From Pedobacter miscanthi (GTDB lineage: Bacteria; Bacteroidota; Bacteroidia; Sphingobacteriales; Sphingobacteriaceae): 64,000 nucleotides of DNA. A program made the translations under genes and the position numbers. Below the pieces are notes generated by a model. That model had not been told where the DNA came from. It was given only the letters and a program-made list of their open reading frames with translations, and ran no database searches. The DNA lies in NCBI RefSeq assembly GCF_003315595.1, contig NZ_QNQU01000024.1, forward strand, positions 1 through 64,000. Direction: 5' to 3'. Every line of letters starts with the position of its first letter. Position 1 is the first letter of the stretch. Positions 1 through 8,251 of the stretch are shown piece by piece.

Positions 1-296
1 CGGAAAATGTATGATGAATGAGGTATCTGCAATTTGCCCATCATCCATTTTACATCCAACATTATCCATAAAACACAGCCACTGCCACCTAGACCTGATT
101 GAAATGGCATTCCGGTATCACTAACTATTGGTTTGCACTGAACAACCACCGGAATATAATGTAAAGCAGGACTGTTGTAACCGATAAGCACTGTAACTGC
201 TCTCCAAAAAAAATGGAAAATGTGAAAGGGAAAACGACAGATGCAGCCTGCGACTTGCCCATCATCCATTTCCATGATGCTCCATCTTCCGTAAAA
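1..296. other. Gene-free left edge
   Basis: No coding region is convincing here. A short motif, TTGCCCATCATCCATTT, occurs near 34-50 and again near 255-271, each time followed by an unrelated stretch. This suggests a decayed duplication. The only open frame (about 125-334, minus) runs into the terminator of the aldolase gene and has no family resemblance. Confidence 0.5.
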
Positions 297-345
297 CAAA
301 AAATCCTAAGTCTTAAACGGGAAACCCGACTCAAGACTTAGGACT
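297..345 (-). terminator. Terminator of the aldolase gene
   Basis: On the minus strand an 11-bp perfect stem (TCCTAAGTCTT with AAGACTTAGGA, at 333-343 and 304-314) closes an 18-nt loop and is followed by six T. It lies 23 bp beyond the stop codon of the aldolase-like gene, as expected of a rho-independent terminator. Confidence 0.85.
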
Positions 346-366
346 AAAGACTCTCGACTTTAAATA

Positions 367-1026
367 TTACTTACCCGCTGCCTTAGCATGATCTGCTAAG
401 AAAGTAGCCAAACCGCTATCGGTTAAAGGATGTTTCAATAATCCAACAATTGCAGCCAAAGGAGCAGTGATTACATCAGCACCCAATTTAGCACAGTTTA
501 CAATGTGTAATGGTCCGCGGATTGATGCAGCTAAGATCTGTGTTTCGTAACCGTAATTATCGAAAATAGTTCTGATATCTTCGATCAATACCAAACCATC
601 ACTCGAAATATCATCTAAACGACCTAAAAACGGAGAAACATAAGTAGCTCCGGCTTTTGCAGCCAGTAAAGCCTGTCCGGCAGAGAAAATTAAAGTACAG
701 TTGGTTTTGATTCCTTTTGATGAAAAATATTTAATGGCTTTAACACCATCTTTAATCATCGGAACTTTAACCACAATTTTAGGGTTTAAAGCAGCTAAAG
801 CTTCACCTTCCTTAACAATCTCGTCGAAAGTGGTCGAAATTACTTCTGCACTTACGTTATCATCAACGATATCGCAGATTGCTTTATAGTGGTTAATTAC
901 ATTTTCATCGCCGGTAATACCTTCTTTAGCCATTAAGCTAGGGTTGGTGGTTACACCATCTAAAATGCCAAGATCTTGCGCCTCTTTGATTTGATCAAGA
1001 TTTGCTGTGTCAATAAAAAATTTCAT
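367..1026 (-). CDS. fsa: Transaldolase-like fructose-6-phosphate aldolase
   Basis: This 219-residue protein has the length of the short transaldolase / fructose-6-phosphate aldolase subfamily, which forms TIM-barrel decamers in the cytosol. The N-terminus MKFFIDTAN, the motif GVTTNPSL near residues 24-31 and the Schiff-base lysine in VVKVPM (Lys87) are all present. The family either cleaves fructose 6-phosphate to dihydroxyacetone and glyceraldehyde 3-phosphate or acts as a true transaldolase in the pentose phosphate pathway. Sequence inspection does not separate these activities, so the symbol is tentative. The gene is monocistronic: the SRP RNA gene with its own terminator lies upstream on the same strand, and a strong terminator follows. 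Confidence 0.9.
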   Translation of the reverse strand: MKFFIDTANLDQIKEAQDLGILDGVTTNPSLMAKEGITGDENVINHYKAICDIVDDNVSAEVISTTFDEIVKEGEALAALNPKIVVKVPMIKDGVKAIKYFSSKGIKTNCTLIFSAGQALLAAKAGATYVSPFLGRLDDISSDGLVLIEDIRTIFDNYGYETQILAASIRGPLHIVNCAKLGADVITAPLAAIVGLLKHPLTDSGLATFLADHAKAAGK

Positions 1027-1068
1027 GCTTATAAATTCTTAAAATGATTATTAGGTTCTGTTGCTAGA

Positions 1069-1104
1069 ACCCCTGAAGAATTTAATATCCCCCCTTCAGG
1101 GGGT
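1069..1104. repeat. GC-rich inverted repeat after SRP RNA
   Basis: ACCCCTGAAG (1069-1078) is repeated in inverted form as CTTCAGGGGGT (1094-1104) in an otherwise AT-rich spacer. It lies between the SRP RNA terminator and the aldolase start. It could be a REP-like element or a back-up terminator for the RNA gene. The sequence does not distinguish these. Confidence 0.5.
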
Positions 1105-1122
1105 TAGGGGGTAAAAAAAAAA

Positions 1123-1220
1123 GGGCAAGCACCTTCTATCGCACCGCTACAACCTTCTACCCTTGCTATGTTCCCATCCTGGGGGAGTTCAAAGGGAGCT
1201 GGTCGTAAAAGACTTGCCCG
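1123..1220 (-). ncRNA. ffs: Signal recognition particle RNA (small, 4.5S type)
   Basis: Read on the minus strand, the RNA starts near 1220 with CGGGCAAG and ends at 1123 with CTTGCCC. These ends pair and are followed by ten T residues. The middle contains CCAGGATGGGAACATAGCAAGG, matching the conserved Ffh-binding symmetric loop (CAGG, GGAA tetraloop, AGCA) of SRP domain IV. The length of about 98 nt fits a bacterial small SRP RNA without an Alu domain. It binds Ffh and, with FtsY, directs membrane and exported proteins to the Sec translocon. Ends are placed by pairing and the promoter, so they are accurate to a few bases. Confidence 0.88.
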
Positions 1221-1224
1221 GCCA

Positions 1225-1254
1225 CAAAGGTAGAAAAAGAAGTTGTTTCACAAA
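1225..1254 (-). promoter_or_regulatory. Bacteroidota-type promoter of SRP RNA
   Basis: On the minus strand a TTTG at 1254-1251 is followed after 18 nt by TACCTTTG at 1232-1225. This is a perfect match to the Bacteroidota -7 consensus TAnnTTTG with a near-standard -33 element. It places the start about 5 nt downstream, at the 5' end of the folded RNA. Confidence 0.8.
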
Positions 1255-1640
1255 ACCCAATTATCTATTTTTTTTGTCATTTAAGCTATGTTGCTGATTA
1301 GTAAATTAATAAATTTTAATTGTGTATTTTTAGAAAGGTAAAAAATCATTAAATAATCTCAACACCTGCCAAAACATTCATTTATAAACAAATAATTCAT
1401 ATATAAATGAATAAATAAAACGTTTTAGCCTTAATTTTGATTAAAAAAGCCTCATTATTGTACGATATTACCATTACGGATTTAATAATTAATAATATAT
1501 TTATTTAAAAATATTTTAATTTTAACACTTTAAATTACATAAGAACTAAAATTTTTCCAAAAAACATATCAACTCTGTAATTTTAAATTTGTTTTTCGTA
1601 TCTTAGTGTTTCCTATACACTAACAACTAACGAGCAAAGA
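1233..1640 (+). promoter_or_regulatory. AT-rich leader of gltB with an inverted repeat
   Basis: About 400 bp of very AT-rich sequence separates the SRP promoter from gltB. It contains a perfect 11-bp inverted repeat, ATTCATTTATA (1376-1386) and TATAAATGAAT (1402-1412), with a 15-nt spacer. That is a plausible operator or a cruciform-prone site. A TATCTTAG at 1599-1606 resembles a -7 box about 35 bp before the gltB start, without a good -33 partner. No open frame or known RNA is visible. Confidence 0.4.
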
Positions 1641-4600
1641 ATGGAACCAAACAGTGGATTGTACGATGCGCAATTTGAACACGATGCCTGCGGTATTGGG
1701 TTCGTTGCACATGTGAAAGGGCGAAAATCGCATCAAATCATCTCTGATGCACTTACTATTTTAGAAAACCTGGATCATAGAGGGGCAAGCGGGGCAGAAC
1801 CGAATACCGGCGATGGTGCAGGTATCATGATTCAGATTCCGCACGAATTTTTTTATGACGAATGTTTAAAAGCTGGCTTTAGCTTACCAGAAACCAATAA
1901 TTATGGTGTTGGTATGTTATTTATGCCAAAGGATATCAGATCCAGGGAAGAGTGCAGAGAATTGATTTACCGCGCTGCCGAAAAATTAGGCCTTGAAATA
2001 TTAGGTTTCAGAAAGGTTGATGTGGACACCACCGATATCGGTAGCATGGCCCTTTCGGTTGAACCGGAAATTGAGCAGGTATTTATTGCCCGCCCTTATG
2101 CAGTGGCGCCTGGTGCCGATTTCGAACGCAAACTCTACATTTTCAAAAACTACCTGATTAAACTGATTGTGAATACCGTTCACGGCGGTAAAGATTTTTA
2201 TATCGTTTCGCTTTCTGCGCAAACCATTATATATAAAGGTCAGCTTACTTCATTACAGGTACGTACATATTTTAACGACCTTACCGATAAACGCGTGGTT
2301 TCTGCGCTGGGTTTGGTACACTCACGTTTCGCAACCAATACTTTCCCGTCATGGAGATTGGCCCAGCCATTCCGCTTTATTGCGCACAATGGTGAAATCA
2401 ATACCTTACAGGGAAATTTAAACTGGTTCAGGGCAGGTGTTAAATCTTTTGCCTCGGCATATTTTACACCAGAAGAACTGGATATGTTATTGCCGGTAAT
2501 CGACGAAACGAACTCTGATTCTGGCTGTCTGGATAACGTAATCGAATTATTGCTTCATGCAGGCCGAACTTTGCCTCACGTATTGATGATGCTGGTTCCG
2601 GAAGCATGGGATGGTAACGAAGATATGGATCCTGTTAAAAAAGCTTTCTACGAATTCCACGCTACTTTAATGGAGCCCTGGGATGGACCTGCAGCCATTG
2701 CTTTTACCGACGGTAAATTAATCGGTGCAACTTTAGATCGTAACGGACTGCGTCCTTCGCGTTATGCCATAACTTCTGATGACCGCGTAATTATGGGCTC
2801 TGAAGCTGGTGCATTAGCCATTGATCAGAGTACGGTGATCGAAAAAGGCCGTTTAACCCCGGGCAAAATGTTTGTAGTGGATATGGAGCAGGGCAGAATC
2901 ATCAGCGACAACGAAATTAAACAACAGGTTTGTGGCAAAAGTCCTTATGCCGACTGGATCAACCAATACCAGATCCGTTTGGAAGAACTGCCTGAGCCAC
3001 GTGTAATGTTCACAGGCCTGTCAGAAGAATCTATTTTTAAATACCAGCAGGTTTTTGGTTACAGCAGGGAAGATGTAGATCTTTTGCTTAAACCAATGGC
3101 CATCGAAGCCAAAGAGCCAATCGGTTCAATGGGTACTGATACCCCTCTAGCTATATTATCAAAACGTCCTCAACATTTATCTTCTTATTTTAAACAGTTA
3201 TTTGCACAGGTAACCAACCCGCCAATTGATCCGATCCGCGAGAAAGTGGTGATGAGTTTGGCCAGTTTTATGGGCAGCATGGGTAACCTGCTAGATGAAA
3301 CACCAAAACAGGCGCACTGTGTAGCCATCAAACACCCGATTTTAACCAATCAGGAACTCGAAAAATTAAGAAGTATTGATACCGGGGTTTTCCAGGCAAA
3401 AACTTTACAGACTTATTTCAGGGCTAATGGTAAACCTGGTGCTATGGCAAAAGCTTTAGACCGTTTGTGCCGTTATGCCGTTGATGCTGTTGAGGATGGT
3501 TTCCAGGTAATTGTATTAACAGATAGGGCAATCGACTCTGAACACGCTGCAATGCCTTCGTTATTGGCTGTTTCGGCAGTACATCATCACTTAATCCGCA
3601 AAGGTTACCGTGGTGCAGTAGGTATTGTAATCGAAGCAGGTGATATCTGGGAAGTACATCACTTTGCCACTTTATTAGGCTTCGGTGTTACCGCAATCAA
3701 TCCTTATCTGGCTTTAGAAACCATTAACGGTTTCCAGGCAGAATCGGGTTTATCAGCAGAGCAGTTAACCAAAAACTACATCTATGCGGTAAATAGTGGT
3801 TTGCTTAAAATTTTCTCTAAAATGGGAATCTCAACCCTGCAATCATATCAGGGTGCGCAGATTTTCGAAATTTTAGGTCTGAACAAAAAAGTGGTGAATA
3901 CCTATTTCACAGGTGCGGTTTCGCGTATTGGTGGTTTAGGTTTGGATGAAATTGCAAAGGAAACCTTAATTAAACATCACCGCAGTTTTGGTCCGTTAAC
4001 ACAGACAGAAAACTTATTGCCTGCCGGAGGAACTTACAAATTCCGTCGTAAAGGTGAAGCGCATCTGTTTAATCCGCAAACCATTCACTTATTGCAGAAT
4101 GCTACGCGTAAAAACGATTACAACATTTTTAAACAATACTCTAAACTGGTTAATGAGCAAACACAACAGGCTTATACCATCCGTGGATTATTTGAATTTA
4201 ATTATAGCCGTCCGTCTGTTCCTTTAAATGAGGTAGAATCTACCGAGGCAATCTTAAAAAGATTTGCAACAGGGGCAATGTCGTTTGGTTCCATTTCGCA
4301 TGAGGCACACTCAACCCTGGCCATTGCCATGAACCGCATTGGCGGAAAAAGCAATACCGGAGAGGGTGGTGAAGACGAGATGCGTTATACTAAACTGCCA
4401 AACGGCGATAGTATGCGCTCGGCCATTAAACAGGTAGCTTCTGCACGTTTTGGTGTAACCAGTTACTATTTAACCAATGCCGACGAGTTACAGATTAAAA
4501 TGGCCCAAGGTGCTAAACCAGGAGAAGGTGGCCAGTTACCAGGGCATAAAGTAGACGACTGGATTGCAAAAGTGCGTCACTCTACACCAGGTGTGGGTTT

Positions 4601-6140
4601 AATTTCTCCGCCACCTCACCACGATATTTATTCGATCGAGGATTTGGCCCAGTTAATTTACGACCTTAAAAATGCCAACCGTTCAGCCAGGATCAATGTG
4701 AAGTTGGTTTCAAAAGCAGGCGTGGGTACCATTGCTGCAGGTGTGGCTAAAGCACACGCTGATGTAATTCTGGTATCTGGTTTTGATGGTGGTACAGGAG
4801 CTTCTCCATTAACCTCTATTCAACATGCCGGTTTACCTTGGGAACTTGGTTTGGCAGAGGCACACCAGACTTTGGTGAAAAACAAATTGCGTAACCGTAT
4901 CGTTCTTCAAACTGATGGCCAGCTAAAAACTGGTCGGGATATCGCTATCGCAGCTTTATTAGGTGCTGAAGAATGGGGCGTTGCTACTGCAGCTTTAGTA
5001 ACATCCGGCTGTATCATGATGCGTAAATGCCATTTAAATACTTGTCCGGTAGGTGTGGCTACGCAAGATCCGGAATTAAGGAAATTATTTACCGGTGATG
5101 CTGATCACGTAGTAAACCTATTTCATTTCCTTGCTGAAGAATTGCGTGAGATTATGGCTGAATTAGGTTTCAGAACCATCCACGAAATGATAGGTCAGGC
5201 AGATATCTTAAAAGTACGCGAATTGCCAGCTGAAGACTGGAAATTACAACACCTTGATTTATCAGGTATTTTATTTAAAGCAGAAGAAAATGGTCTTCCT
5301 TTATTTAATACAGAAAGTCAGGATCATGGTTTAGATCACGTTTTAGATCATAAATTAATTGCGGCAGCACAACCTGCTATTGACAACAACGAACCTGTTT
5401 TTGCAAGTTTCGAAGTTAAAAATACCGACCGTGCACTGGGTACCATGTTATCAAACGAGATTTCGAAAGTACATTTGGGTGCGGGTTTACCTCCGGATAC
5501 CATCAACTTTAAATTTGTGGGTTCGGCCGGACAAAGTTTCGGGGCCTTTAATACGCGTGGTGTAACCTTATCGTTAGAAGGTGAAGCCAATGACTATGTG
5601 GGTAAAGGATTATCGGGAGCAAGATTGGCCATTTATCCTTTTGCAAACTCAACTTTTATCCCTGAACAGAATATTATTATCGGTAACGTAGCACTTTATG
5701 GTGCAACTTCTGGTGAGTTATTTGCCCGAGGTAAGGCTGGTGAGCGTTTCGCAGTACGTAACTCCGGAGCAACTGCGGTTGTAGAAGGTGTGGGCGATCA
5801 CGGTTGCGAATACATGACAGGTGGCGAAGTGCTGATCCTTGGCGATACCGGAAGCAATTTTGCGGCAGGTATGAGTGGTGGTGTGGCCTGGATTTATGAT
5901 GCCAACAAAACTTTTGCACGCAAGTGTAATAAAGAAATGGTTGATCTGGATCCGCTACAGGCTGAAGATGAAGAGCGTATTTTAGCTTTACTTAAAACGC
6001 ATATCCGCTTAACGGATAGTAAAGTAGCTGAGTTCATTTTAAGCGATTGGAAAACACAATCCGCTCATTTTGTAAAAGTATTCCCTAAAGAATACAAAGC
6101 AGTTTTAAGCAAAAGTAATCAACAAGTAAAAACACACTAA
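1641..6140 (+). CDS. gltB: Glutamate synthase, large (alpha) subunit
   Basis: At 1499 residues this has the full length of NADPH glutamate synthase alpha chains. The nucleophile Cys17 (in ACGIGF) follows a 16-residue propeptide that is removed in this family, which supports the chosen start. The N-terminal class II glutamine amidotransferase domain releases ammonia from glutamine. A central linker domain follows, then the FMN-binding synthase barrel, and the C-terminal beta-helix from about residue 1230. Cysteines 1124, 1130 and 1135 (CIMMRKCHLNTC) ligate the 3Fe-4S cluster. The enzyme makes two glutamates from glutamine and 2-oxoglutarate. The small subunit begins 3 bp after the stop, so the two are one operon. 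Confidence 0.97.
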   Translation: MEPNSGLYDAQFEHDACGIGFVAHVKGRKSHQIISDALTILENLDHRGASGAEPNTGDGAGIMIQIPHEFFYDECLKAGFSLPETNNYGVGMLFMPKDIRSREECRELIYRAAEKLGLEILGFRKVDVDTTDIGSMALSVEPEIEQVFIARPYAVAPGADFERKLYIFKNYLIKLIVNTVHGGKDFYIVSLSAQTIIYKGQLTSLQVRTYFNDLTDKRVVSALGLVHSRFATNTFPSWRLAQPFRFIAHNGEINTLQGNLNWFRAGVKSFASAYFTPEELDMLLPVIDETNSDSGCLDNVIELLLHAGRTLPHVLMMLVPEAWDGNEDMDPVKKAFYEFHATLMEPWDGPAAIAFTDGKLIGATLDRNGLRPSRYAITSDDRVIMGSEAGALAIDQSTVIEKGRLTPGKMFVVDMEQGRIISDNEIKQQVCGKSPYADWINQYQIRLEELPEPRVMFTGLSEESIFKYQQVFGYSREDVDLLLKPMAIEAKEPIGSMGTDTPLAILSKRPQHLSSYFKQLFAQVTNPPIDPIREKVVMSLASFMGSMGNLLDETPKQAHCVAIKHPILTNQELEKLRSIDTGVFQAKTLQTYFRANGKPGAMAKALDRLCRYAVDAVEDGFQVIVLTDRAIDSEHAAMPSLLAVSAVHHHLIRKGYRGAVGIVIEAGDIWEVHHFATLLGFGVTAINPYLALETINGFQAESGLSAEQLTKNYIYAVNSGLLKIFSKMGISTLQSYQGAQIFEILGLNKKVVNTYFTGAVSRIGGLGLDEIAKETLIKHHRSFGPLTQTENLLPAGGTYKFRRKGEAHLFNPQTIHLLQNATRKNDYNIFKQYSKLVNEQTQQAYTIRGLFEFNYSRPSVPLNEVESTEAILKRFATGAMSFGSISHEAHSTLAIAMNRIGGKSNTGEGGEDEMRYTKLPNGDSMRSAIKQVASARFGVTSYYLTNADELQIKMAQGAKPGEGGQLPGHKVDDWIAKVRHSTPGVGLISPPPHHDIYSIEDLAQLIYDLKNANRSARINVKLVSKAGVGTIAAGVAKAHADVILVSGFDGGTGASPLTSIQHAGLPWELGLAEAHQTLVKNKLRNRIVLQTDGQLKTGRDIAIAALLGAEEWGVATAALVTSGCIMMRKCHLNTCPVGVATQDPELRKLFTGDADHVVNLFHFLAEELREIMAELGFRTIHEMIGQADILKVRELPAEDWKLQHLDLSGILFKAEENGLPLFNTESQDHGLDHVLDHKLIAAAQPAIDNNEPVFASFEVKNTDRALGTMLSNEISKVHLGAGLPPDTINFKFVGSAGQSFGAFNTRGVTLSLEGEANDYVGKGLSGARLAIYPFANSTFIPEQNIIIGNVALYGATSGELFARGKAGERFAVRNSGATAVVEGVGDHGCEYMTGGEVLILGDTGSNFAAGMSGGVAWIYDANKTFARKCNKEMVDLDPLQAEDEERILALLKTHIRLTDSKVAEFILSDWKTQSAHFVKVFPKEYKAVLSKSNQQVKTH

Positions 6141-6143
6141 GCC

Positions 6144-7610
6144 ATGGGAAAAGTAACAGGATTTCAGGAATACGATAGAGTTGCGCCCACAAGAGAAGAG
6201 GCTGCAACGCGTGTAAAACATTATGGGGAATTTTTAAATGAATTGCCCGCAACAGAATTAAACAACCAAGCTGCCCGCTGTATGGATTGTGGCGTACCTT
6301 TCTGTCAATCAGGTTGTCCGCTGGGCAATGTGATCCCCGAATTTAACGACGCCGTTTATCAGGGAAAATGGGAATTAGCTGCAAATATTTTATTAAGTAC
6401 TAATAACTTCCCCGAGTTTACGGGCAGGATCTGTCCGGCACCATGCGAATCTGCATGTGTATTGGGCATTAACCGTCCTCCGGTTTCTATCGAAGAGATC
6501 GAAAAGCACATCATCGAAATTGCTTTCGAAAAAGGTTTTATCAAAGCAAAAGCACCATTAATCAGAACCGGAAAAAAAGTAGCCGTAATTGGTTCAGGTC
6601 CGGCAGGTTTAGCGGCTGCTGCTCAATTAAATAAAGTAGGGCATGAAGTTACCGTTTTCGAACGTGATGATGCTCCCGGAGGCTTATTGAGATATGGTAT
6701 TCCTGATTTTAAACTACAGAAAAATGTAGTGGATAGGCGTATCGATTTAATGAAAGAAGAAGGCATTATTTTTAAATGCAATGCCAATGTTGGCGAGAAT
6801 GTAGAAATCGGTACTTTATTAAGGGATTTCAGTGCAATTGTACTGGCTGGAGGTTCTACTATTCCACGCGATTTACCAATAGACGGTCGTGCTGCCAAAG
6901 GTGTTCATTTTGCAATGGATTTCTTAAAGCAACAGAATAAACGTGTTGCCAACAGAGCCGTTGAAGTGGAAGATATTTTGGCTACAGGTAAAAATGTAAT
7001 TGTAATCGGTGGTGGTGATACCGGATCAGACTGTATTGGTACTTCTAACCGTCATGGTGCGAAATCGGTTACACAATTTGAAATTATGCCAATGCCACCA
7101 CAGGCACGCAATGAACACATGCCATGGCCAAATTACCCGATGTTGCTTAAAAATACTTCATCACATGAAGAAGGTGCACAAAGGGCATGGTCGGTAAATA
7201 CCAAAAACTTTATTGCTGATGAAAATGGAAAACTTAAAGCATTAAAAGTAGTTGATGTAGAATGGGAAATCGACGCAAACGGACGTCCGGTTACTTTTAA
7301 AGAAGTTGCTGGTACCGAAAGGGATCTTCCTTGCGAACTGGTACTTTTAGCAATGGGTTTCTTACATCCGCAAAAAGAAGGATTAATTGAGAAGTTGGGC
7401 GTGGAGCTGGATAACCGCGGAAATGTTAAAGCTTCTGAACATACTTATCAAACCAATATTGCAAAGATTTTTGCTGCAGGTGATGTACGCCGCGGACAAT
7501 CGTTAGTGGTTTGGGCGATTTCAGAAGGTAGGGAAGCTGCCCGCAAGGTGGATGAATACCTGATGGGTGCCACTCAGCTGACATCAAAAGATGCAGTTGC
7601 TTACGCTTAA
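6144..7610 (+). CDS. gltD: Glutamate synthase, small (beta) subunit
   Basis: This 488-residue flavoprotein passes electrons from NADPH to the large subunit. The N-terminal region carries two cysteine clusters ([14 protein letters not shown] near residues 47-60 and CPAPCESAC near 97-105) that bind the 4Fe-4S centres. A Rossmann FAD motif ([10 protein letters not shown], near 150) and a second nucleotide motif (GGGDTGSDC, near 290) follow. The C-terminal [19 protein letters not shown] is typical of the GltD family. It starts 3 bp after gltB and is followed by a strong terminator. Confidence 0.97.
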   Translation: MGKVTGFQEYDRVAPTREEAATRVKHYGEFLNELPATELNNQAARCMDCGVPFCQSGCPLGNVIPEFNDAVYQGKWELAANILLSTNNFPEFTGRICPAPCESACVLGINRPPVSIEEIEKHIIEIAFEKGFIKAKAPLIRTGKKVAVIGSGPAGLAAAAQLNKVGHEVTVFERDDAPGGLLRYGIPDFKLQKNVVDRRIDLMKEEGIIFKCNANVGENVEIGTLLRDFSAIVLAGGSTIPRDLPIDGRAAKGVHFAMDFLKQQNKRVANRAVEVEDILATGKNVIVIGGGDTGSDCIGTSNRHGAKSVTQFEIMPMPPQARNEHMPWPNYPMLLKNTSSHEEGAQRAWSVNTKNFIADENGKLKALKVVDVEWEIDANGRPVTFKEVAGTERDLPCELVLLAMGFLHPQKEGLIEKLGVELDNRGNVKASEHTYQTNIAKIFAAGDVRRGQSLVVWAISEGREAARKVDEYLMGATQLTSKDAVAYA

Positions 7611-7635
7611 ATAAGTTTACAGTTCTATATTTTTA

Positions 7636-7665
7636 GGGTCGTGGTGTTAAGCCACGACCTTTTTT
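7636..7665 (+). terminator. Terminator of gltBD
   Basis: GGGTCGTGG and CCACGACC form a stem around a short loop (TGTTAAG), followed by seven T. It lies 26 bp after the gltD stop codon. Confidence 0.9.
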
Positions 7666-7715
7666 GGTTTAAAAAGTCTGTCATCACTCGTGCATTCCGT
7701 CATCCTTCCCGCGTT

Positions 7716-8018
7716 CCGTCATCCTGAATTTATTTCAGGATCCATCATGCTAAGATAAACAGCTATTTTAAGCAATCTAACACTCGTCTTAGCGTCCCGC
7801 TAAGACTTACTTCATCATCATTGTTTTTAGCCACAGAGACACTGAAAACACGGAGAGTCGAAGTTAAAATGAGAACTAAATCCGTCATCCTGAATTTATT
7901 TCAGGATCCATCATGCTAAGATAAATAGCTATTTTTAAGCAATCTAATACTCGTCTTGGCGTCGCGCTAAGACCTAGTCATTCGTTTTTTTGCCACGTAG
8001 ACACAGAAACACAGAGGA
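7716..8018. repeat. Direct duplication with 166-bp offset
   Basis: A block starting CCGTCATCCTGAATTTATTT at 7716 recurs at 7882. It is nearly identical for about 95 bp and more decayed for another 40 bp (GCCACAGAGACAC against GCCACGTAGACAC). Each copy opens with a small hairpin (ATCCTGAA ... TTCAGGAT). A third partial, inverted piece (AAGGATCCTGAAATAAATCC, then ATCAGGATGACG) follows at 8030-8072. No reading frame spans it. Confidence 0.85.
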
Positions 8019-8084
8019 ATTATTACAAAAAGGATCCTGAAATAAATCCGATAGCTATCGGATCAGGATGACGACTTCCTAAAA

Positions 8085-8226
8085 AAAGCCGTCATTTCGA
8101 TCGCAACGCAACCTGTACCGATTTTTTATCGGTAGTGAAGTGGATAGATCGACCTCGAGATAGATTTAGCTTCGCTGAGCACTATGTGGTTTTCGACTTC
8201 GTTGCACTCCGCTCGAAATGACGATC
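8085..8226. repeat. REP-like intergenic element
   Basis: The element begins GTCATTTCGATCG and ends with CTCGAAATGACG. Between them are internal pieces such as GATAGATTTAGCTTCGCTGAGCAC and a GTACCGAT/ATCGGTA hairpin. The same termini and internal modules recur at about 13.1-13.3, 23.2-23.3, 29.1-29.2 and 36.9-37.4 kb. Here it sits in the convergent gap between gltD and the FUSC gene. Confidence 0.75.
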
Positions 8227-8251
8227 ATCTTGATAGAGGTATCGAATCGGA

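Noticed and set aside
125-334. Gene at the left edge (minus strand)
   Set aside because: The frame overlaps the aldolase terminator and has no recognisable domain.
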